Shown here: positions 60,058-64,000 of the stretch, piece by piece
Position numbering within the stretch: the first letter of the stretch is position 1
How the letters are laid out: each line of letters starts with the position of its first letter
Origin: Streptomyces sp. JJ36
GTDB taxonomy: Bacteria > Actinomycetota > Actinomycetes > Streptomycetales > Streptomycetaceae
Assembly (NCBI RefSeq): GCF_021696945.1
Contig: NZ_JACYHE010000006.1
Location: forward strand, 62,001 to 126,000
Direction of reading: 5' to 3'
Length of the DNA: 64,000 nucleotides
Notes under the pieces: generated by a model
What the model was told of the DNA's origin: nothing
The model's input: the letters and a program-made list of their open reading frames with translations, nothing else
The model's database searches: none
Translations under genes and position numbers: made by a program

Positions 60058-60840
60058 TCACACCCGCCTGACGTGGGTGCCGAGGTGTTCGATGGCACGC
60101 GCGTCCGCCGGGTCGAGGCCGGTGTCGGTGATGAGCAGGTCGACGTCGGCGAGCGAGCCGAAGCGGGCGAAGTGCGCCTGCCCGAGCTTGCCGGAGTCGG
60201 CGAGCAGGACGACCCGGCGGGCCGCGGCCGTCAGGGCCCGTTTCACGGCGGCCTCCGCGAGGTCCGGGGTGGTCAGCCCGTCGTCGGCGGAGAAGCCGTT
60301 GGTGGCGAGGAAGACGACGTCCGCGTTGATCTCGCCGTAGGTGCGCAGGGCCCAGGCGTCGACCGCGGCGCGGGTGCGGTGCCGTACCCGGCCGCCGACG
60401 ATGTGCAGGTCGATGCCGGGGTGGTCGGCGAGGCGTGCGGCGAGCGGGAGCGCGTGGGTGAGGACGGTCAGCGAGGCGTCGACGGGCAGCGCCGCGGCGA
60501 GTCGCGCGGTGGTGGTGCCCGCGTCGAGCAGGACGCTGCCGTCGGCGGGCAGTTCCTCCACCGCGGCGTGGGCGATGCGGTCCTTCTCGTCCTGGGCCGT
60601 GGTCTCCCGCTCGCTCAGGTCCGGCTCGAAGTCGAGCCGGCCGGCGGGGATGGCGCCGCCGTGCACCCGGCGCAGCAGCCCCGCGCGGTCGAGTGCCTTG
60701 AGGTCGCGCCGTACCGTCTCGGCGGTCACCTCGAACTCGGCGGCGAGGGACAGCACCTCCACCCGGCCGCTCTCGTGGGCGCGGCGGAGGATCTCCTGTT
60801 GACGCTCGGGTGCATACATGTGGTTTTGGGTCCGTTCCAT
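60058..60840 (-). CDS. fruR: DeoR-family repressor of the fructose operon
   Basis: A 260-residue DeoR-type regulator. The N-terminal winged helix has RQQEILRRAHESGRVEVLSL and VTAETVRRDLKALDRAGLLRRVHGG (split); the effector domain has LDAGTTTARLAAALP (phosphosugar loop), LHIVGGRVRHRTRAAVDAW and VVLLADSGKLG. Fructose-1-phosphate is the expected inducer. ATG at 60840 follows AGGAG; a second in-frame ATG seven codons on is less likely. It is the first gene of the operon and probably represses itself through the dyad in the promoter at 60873-60884. Confidence 0.93.
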   Translation of the reverse strand: MERTQNHMYAPERQQEILRRAHESGRVEVLSLAAEFEVTAETVRRDLKALDRAGLLRRVHGGAIPAGRLDFEPDLSERETTAQDEKDRIAHAAVEELPADGSVLLDAGTTTARLAAALPVDASLTVLTHALPLAARLADHPGIDLHIVGGRVRHRTRAAVDAWALRTYGEINADVVFLATNGFSADDGLTTPDLAEAAVKRALTAAARRVVLLADSGKLGQAHFARFGSLADVDLLITDTGLDPADARAIEHLGTHVRRV

Positions 60841-60864
60841 GCCCGCTCCTGTGGACTACGCGGC

Positions 60865-60893
60865 AAGCTACGCCGACGTGTCGGGAAAGTAAA
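60865..60893 (-). promoter_or_regulatory. fru operon promoter with dyad in the spacer
   Basis: On the minus strand TTTACT, 17 nt, TAGCTT forms a good promoter. The spacer holds the inverted repeat CCGAC-N2-GTCGG (60873-60884), ideally placed for repression by FruR. Confidence 0.6.
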
Positions 60894-60993
60894 CACGTTC
60901 GGGCATGCGAACTGGAGAGAGGAGCGGAGAGCGGAGTCCGTTTCCGCCCGGGTGTGCCCGGATGCGCCCGGACCCGCCCGCCCGGACAGCACG

Positions 60994-61022
60994 GAGCCCC
61001 GGCTCCGTGGGAGCCGGGGCTC
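60994..61022. terminator. Terminator downstream of hrdD
   Basis: A perfect 13-bp stem (60994-61006 with 61010-61022) and a 3-nt loop lie 82 bp past the sigma-factor stop on the minus strand. Confidence 0.7.
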
Positions 61023-61103
61023 TGTTCCGTGGTTCCGGGGTACTCCCGGTACTGCGGCGCCGGGGCACGGCCGGTTGCCGGCGGGAGGGCCCGCCGGCGG
61101 GCG

Positions 61104-62120
61104 TCACGCCGCGGCGTCGAAGCCCGTGTCGCGGGCGAGCTTCTTCAGCTCCAGCAGGGCGTGCTTCTCGATCTGCCGGATCCGCTCCCGGGTGAGGCCG
61201 TGCTGCTTGCCGACCTCGGTCAGGGTGCGCTCCCGGCCGTCGACCATGCCGTACCGCGCCTTGATGATGGACGCCGTGCGGTTGTCGAGCCGGCCGATGA
61301 GCCCGTCCAGTTCCTCCCGCCGCAGCAACGTGAGCACGGACTGTTCGGGAGAGTCGGCCGAGGTGTCCTCCAGCAGGTCCCCGAACTGGGTCTCACCCTC
61401 GTCGTCGACGGACATGTTGAGGCTGACCGGGTCGCGCGCCCAGTCCAGCACGTCGGTGACGCGCTCCGGGGTGGAGTCCAGCTCCGCCGCGACCTCCGCG
61501 GGCTCCGGGTCACGGCCGTGCTCGCGGTTGAACTCCCGCTGCACGCGCCGGATCCGGCCCAGTTCCTCCACCAGGTGGACGGGGAGCCGGATGGTGCGCG
61601 ACTGGTCGGCGATCGACCGGGTGATGGCCTGGCGGATCCACCACGTGGCGTAGGTGGAGAACTTGAAGCCCTTCTTGTAGTCGAACTTCTCGACCGCGCG
61701 GACCAAGCCGGCGTTGCCCTCCTGGATCAGGTCCAGCAGGGGCAGCCCGCTACGCGGGTACCGCCGGGCCACGGCGACGACCAGCCGGAGGTTGGAACGG
61801 ATGAAGACGTCCTTGGCCCGCTCGCCCTGGGCCACGATCGCCTCCAGCTCCTCACGGGTCGCGCTCGCGCTCGGGGAGTCCTCGGACGGGCTTTCCTCGA
61901 GACCGTCCAGTATCCGCCGGGCGTAGACGCCCGCCTCGATGTCGAGCGAGAGCTCGACCTCCTTGGCGGCGTCCAGCAACGGCGTACGGGCGATCTCGTC
62001 GAGATACATGCCGACCAGGTCGCGGTCCGCGACTTCGCCGCCTGCGGCGCGAACACTGCTTGCCGTGTCTGTGACCCCGGTGTCGGAGTCCGGACGACGG
62101 GCGACGGCACGGGTTGCCAT
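61104..62120 (-). CDS. hrdD: Group 2 RNA polymerase sigma factor, HrdD type
   Basis: A 338-residue non-essential sigma-70 paralogue. Region 1.2 is VGMYLDEIARTPLLDAAKEVEL; region 2 has FIRSNLRLVVAVARRYPRSG, LLDLIQEGNAGLVRAVEKFD and FSTYATWWIRQAITRSIADQ; region 3 has IRLPVHLVEELGRIRRVQRE. Region 4 ends with TLTEVGKQHGLTRERIRQIEKH. The N-terminal MATRAVARR and the length match HrdD rather than the longer HrdB. GGGAG precedes the ATG. A SigR-type promoter lies 100-125 bp upstream, in agreement with thiol-stress control of hrdD known in S. coelicolor. A terminator follows. Confidence 0.92.
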   Translation of the reverse strand: MATRAVARRPDSDTGVTDTASSVRAAGGEVADRDLVGMYLDEIARTPLLDAAKEVELSLDIEAGVYARRILDGLEESPSEDSPSASATREELEAIVAQGERAKDVFIRSNLRLVVAVARRYPRSGLPLLDLIQEGNAGLVRAVEKFDYKKGFKFSTYATWWIRQAITRSIADQSRTIRLPVHLVEELGRIRRVQREFNREHGRDPEPAEVAAELDSTPERVTDVLDWARDPVSLNMSVDDEGETQFGDLLEDTSADSPEQSVLTLLRREELDGLIGRLDNRTASIIKARYGMVDGRERTLTEVGKQHGLTRERIRQIEKHALLELKKLARDTGFDAAA

Positions 62121-62713
62121 GCGTGCTCCCTTGCGTGGTCTACAAACTGGTCGGTGGCTCGGAGTGGTCACTCGTCTGGCCGCTTGCGTATCTGCCGAGT
62201 GCCCGCTTCCGAAGGAAACAACGACGGGAATCCGGACAGAATTCCCACATCGCTCATCATTTTTTGCGATCTTGCAGTACCCTGCTCCGCCACACGTCGG
62301 GGGAAGTGTCCGGCCGGGCGTGGCGCCGCTCCCGGCGGCCGCTGCCACCAGGGCGCCTGCACGGAGGGTCACCCTCCCCGCCGGCTCGCGAGCGACCACG
62401 GTGTCGCCGTACGGCCGCCCGGGCCCTCCCCCGCCCCGGAGAGGGCGCCGCCGCTGCCGCTCTCTCCCCTGAGGACGACAGGCGCCGCCCCGTGGTTGCC
62501 CCCGGGCGGGCGGACCACCTCCCCGCCGTGGGTACGGACAAGGGAAGAACGCCCCGGGGTGCCGGAAAAATCCCGAGTGCACCGTCGCACCCCCGTGGCA
62601 CCCCGCATGCCCGGGGCACCTGCCCCTCATACCCGGGCCCGGCATGCCCGGGGCGCCCTCGAACGCGAGGCCCCTCACACCCCGGCCCCCGCACGCCGGG
62701 CGAGGGGCGTGCC
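62121..62713. other. Gene-free stretch upstream of hrdD
   Basis: No gene is supported in these 593 bp. The segment 62200-62290 is clearly AT-richer than its surroundings (it includes a TTTTTT run) and holds the SigR-type promoter. The rest is GC-rich and shows no structure beyond short GC hairpins. Confidence 0.6.
62220..62245 (-). promoter_or_regulatory. SigR-type promoter of hrdD
   Basis: On the minus strand GGAAT, 18 bases, GTT exactly matches the SigR consensus GGAAT-N18-GTT. Its -10 element ends 99 bp before the hrdD start. Confidence 0.72.
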
Positions 62714-63904
62714 TCAGCCCCGTTCGCCGCGGACCAGTTCGGTGGCCAGCGGCGTCGGGAAGGCGGGCGCGAAACGGTTCTCCCCCAGCCACTCCTGGAG
62801 CCGCGCGGCCTCGGCCGCCACCGCCACCCTCGCCGCGGCCCCGCGGTCCGTGAGCAGCCGCCAGACGATCTCGCCGTCCGGGCGGCAGGCCCAGCCGCCG
62901 ATGATCTCGCCGTTCCGCCAGACCGTCGGCCCGGCGTTCCCGTTGGTGTCGAAGAGCCCGGCCCGGTGGGCGGGATCGAGATACCAGTCGCGGTGCCTCC
63001 AGCCCATGGTGGTGGGGTCCAGTCCCGGCAGCAGCGCGACCCAGTCCTCCCCCTCCGTGCGCTCCCCGGACGCCTCCGCCAGGTCGTCCGGCAGGACCCA
63101 GCCCGGTCCCTCGGCCAGATCCACCGCCACGGCGCCGGCCGCACCGAGCGCCCGGCGCGTCTCGGTGACCGTCCAGCCGGTCCACCACTTCACGTCGTCG
63201 GTGGTACCGGGCCCGTACGAGCGCAGCCAGCGCCGTACCACCTCGGCCCGGGCCGCCTCGGGGTCGGCGTCGGGCATCGGGGGCGCCTCCCGGTACCGGA
63301 AGCGGCCCGAGGTCCAGCCGCCGAGCGGCCGGCCACGCCGCACCCGGCCGTCCATGGCGAGCAGGCGCAGCACCCAGCCGCCGGCGCGCTGGGTGGCCTG
63401 GTAGCGCTTGCCGGGCGCGAGGACCAGCTTCTGCTGGAGAAGCGGGGCGTGGTCGGTGATCTCCGAGGCGCCGGCCTCGCCGAGCCTGCGCAGCACGGCC
63501 AGCGCCTCCTCCTCGGCGCGGGCGAGCCAGGCCGCGTCCAGCGGCGGTTCTGCCGTGGCGAGGAGTTTCAGCAGGCCGGCGCGCTCACGGGCGGCGACCT
63601 TGCGGGTGGTGGAGTGGTGGAGGACCGGCACCAGCGTGGTCGGGACGGCGAAGAGGGTGCGGCGCATGCAGTGCATCCGCAGCAGCGTGCCGTCCTCGTA
63701 GAGGGCACGCTCCAGGTCGGCGAGCCGGGGGTCGGCGAGCCGCGCGTACGCGCTGAGGGCCACCGTGGCGGAGTCGGTGGCGTGCAGTCCGAGCAGGGCG
63801 TGGGCCACCTCCTCCGAGGTGCCGGCGCGCGCGGCGGGGACGAGGAGGTGCCGGTGCCCGAGGCGGGCCCGGCGCTGGGCCGGGGTGAGCGTCACTGTCG
63901 TCAC
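62714..63904 (-). CDS. HTH_42 winged-helix protein (AlkZ/YcaQ-like)
   Basis: A 396-residue protein of the HTH_42 winged-helix family that includes the DNA glycosylases AlkZ/YcaQ, which unhook interstrand crosslinks or alkylated bases. It has LGLHATDSATVALSAYARL near residue 38, LYEDGTLLRMHCMRRTLFAVP, LVLAPGKRYQATQRAGGW, RYREAPPMPDADPEAARAEV, LRSYGPGTTDDVKWWTG and LLPGLDPTTMGWRHRDWYL. At the AlkZ catalytic QxQ/QxD position it has HxxD (His-Ala-Thr-Asp), so glycosylase activity is uncertain. GTG start with TAGGTT 6 nt upstream and no ribosome site, so probably leaderless. Confidence 0.85.
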   Translation of the reverse strand: MTTVTLTPAQRRARLGHRHLLVPAARAGTSEEVAHALLGLHATDSATVALSAYARLADPRLADLERALYEDGTLLRMHCMRRTLFAVPTTLVPVLHHSTTRKVAARERAGLLKLLATAEPPLDAAWLARAEEEALAVLRRLGEAGASEITDHAPLLQQKLVLAPGKRYQATQRAGGWVLRLLAMDGRVRRGRPLGGWTSGRFRYREAPPMPDADPEAARAEVVRRWLRSYGPGTTDDVKWWTGWTVTETRRALGAAGAVAVDLAEGPGWVLPDDLAEASGERTEGEDWVALLPGLDPTTMGWRHRDWYLDPAHRAGLFDTNGNAGPTVWRNGEIIGGWACRPDGEIVWRLLTDRGAAARVAVAAEAARLQEWLGENRFAPAFPTPLATELVRGERG

Positions 63905-63910
63905 GGGAGC

Positions 63911-63916
63911 AACCTA
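63911..63916 (-). promoter_or_regulatory. -10 box for a leaderless HTH_42 transcript
   Basis: On the minus strand TAGGTT ends 6 nt before the GTG at 63904. The remaining 84 bp to the window edge hold no recognisable gene. Confidence 0.45.
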
Positions 63917-64000
63917 GGCCGCATTGAGGACGCTGACTGTCCGCAACGGCTGTCAGGCTCGTTCTCGTCCGGCCTCGGGGCGGCCTTCACGCGTGGAGCC

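Overview
The window is chromosomal DNA from a Streptomyces or very close relative. It is about 73-75% GC, with GTG, TTG and even CTG starts, strong third-position GC bias and several apparently leaderless genes (a TAnnnT box 6-8 nt before the start codon). It carries Streptomyces hallmark genes: an SsgA-like protein, a RamC/RamS (SapB-type) lanthipeptide cluster, SepX, an HrdD-type sigma factor and a DUF574 methyltransferase. I saw no phage, integrase, insertion sequence, rRNA or CRISPR.

Left part (1-22.8 kb): a metal ECF transporter cbiM-cbiQ-cbiO (cut by the window edge) with a Nur-like nickel box in front; an SsgA-like protein overlapping a PP2C phosphatase; an MMPL transporter divergent from a tricorn protease; a three-gene set of unknown function (11.1-14.1 kb) in which two adjacent proteins share a nearly identical peptide motif; a MerR/SMR-pair efflux module; a Baeyer-Villiger-type monooxygenase/hydrolase/dehydrogenase operon divergent from a MerR regulator; small membrane proteins; and exonuclease III.

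Middle (22.8-41.8 kb): a 1.5-kb gene-free stretch built of long imperfect inverted repeats around a perfect 23-bp AT-richer hairpin; then a lipoprotein, a GNAT enzyme, a DUF574 methyltransferase, two cytochrome P450s (one of the CYP157 kind lacking the K-helix ExxR motif), and the complete SapB-type cluster ramC-ramS-ramA-ramB. A PucR-type regulator lies between the cluster and ramR. A tRNA-Ala(CGC) gene closes this part.

Right part (41.9-64 kb) looks like conserved core: sepX, a GNAT acetyltransferase, a MoaC-Mog fusion, the gephyrin-like glp/moeA and galU in one leftward array; 5-formyl-THF cyclo-ligase; penicillin-acylase-family enzyme; K+/H+-type antiporter; a zinc-ribbon FmdB protein with a CIRCE-like operator; MTA phosphorylase; a SAF-domain protein; a P1 peptidase; the fructose operon fruR-fruK-fruA; hrdD with a SigR-type promoter; and an HTH_42 winged-helix protein.

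The best candidates for undescribed biology are the 11.1-14.1 kb motif-sharing gene set, the 22.8-24.3 kb inverted-repeat region, and the regulatory sites (Nur-like box, CIRCE-like box, SigR promoter), which tie specific genes to nickel, heat/protein stress and thiol stress.
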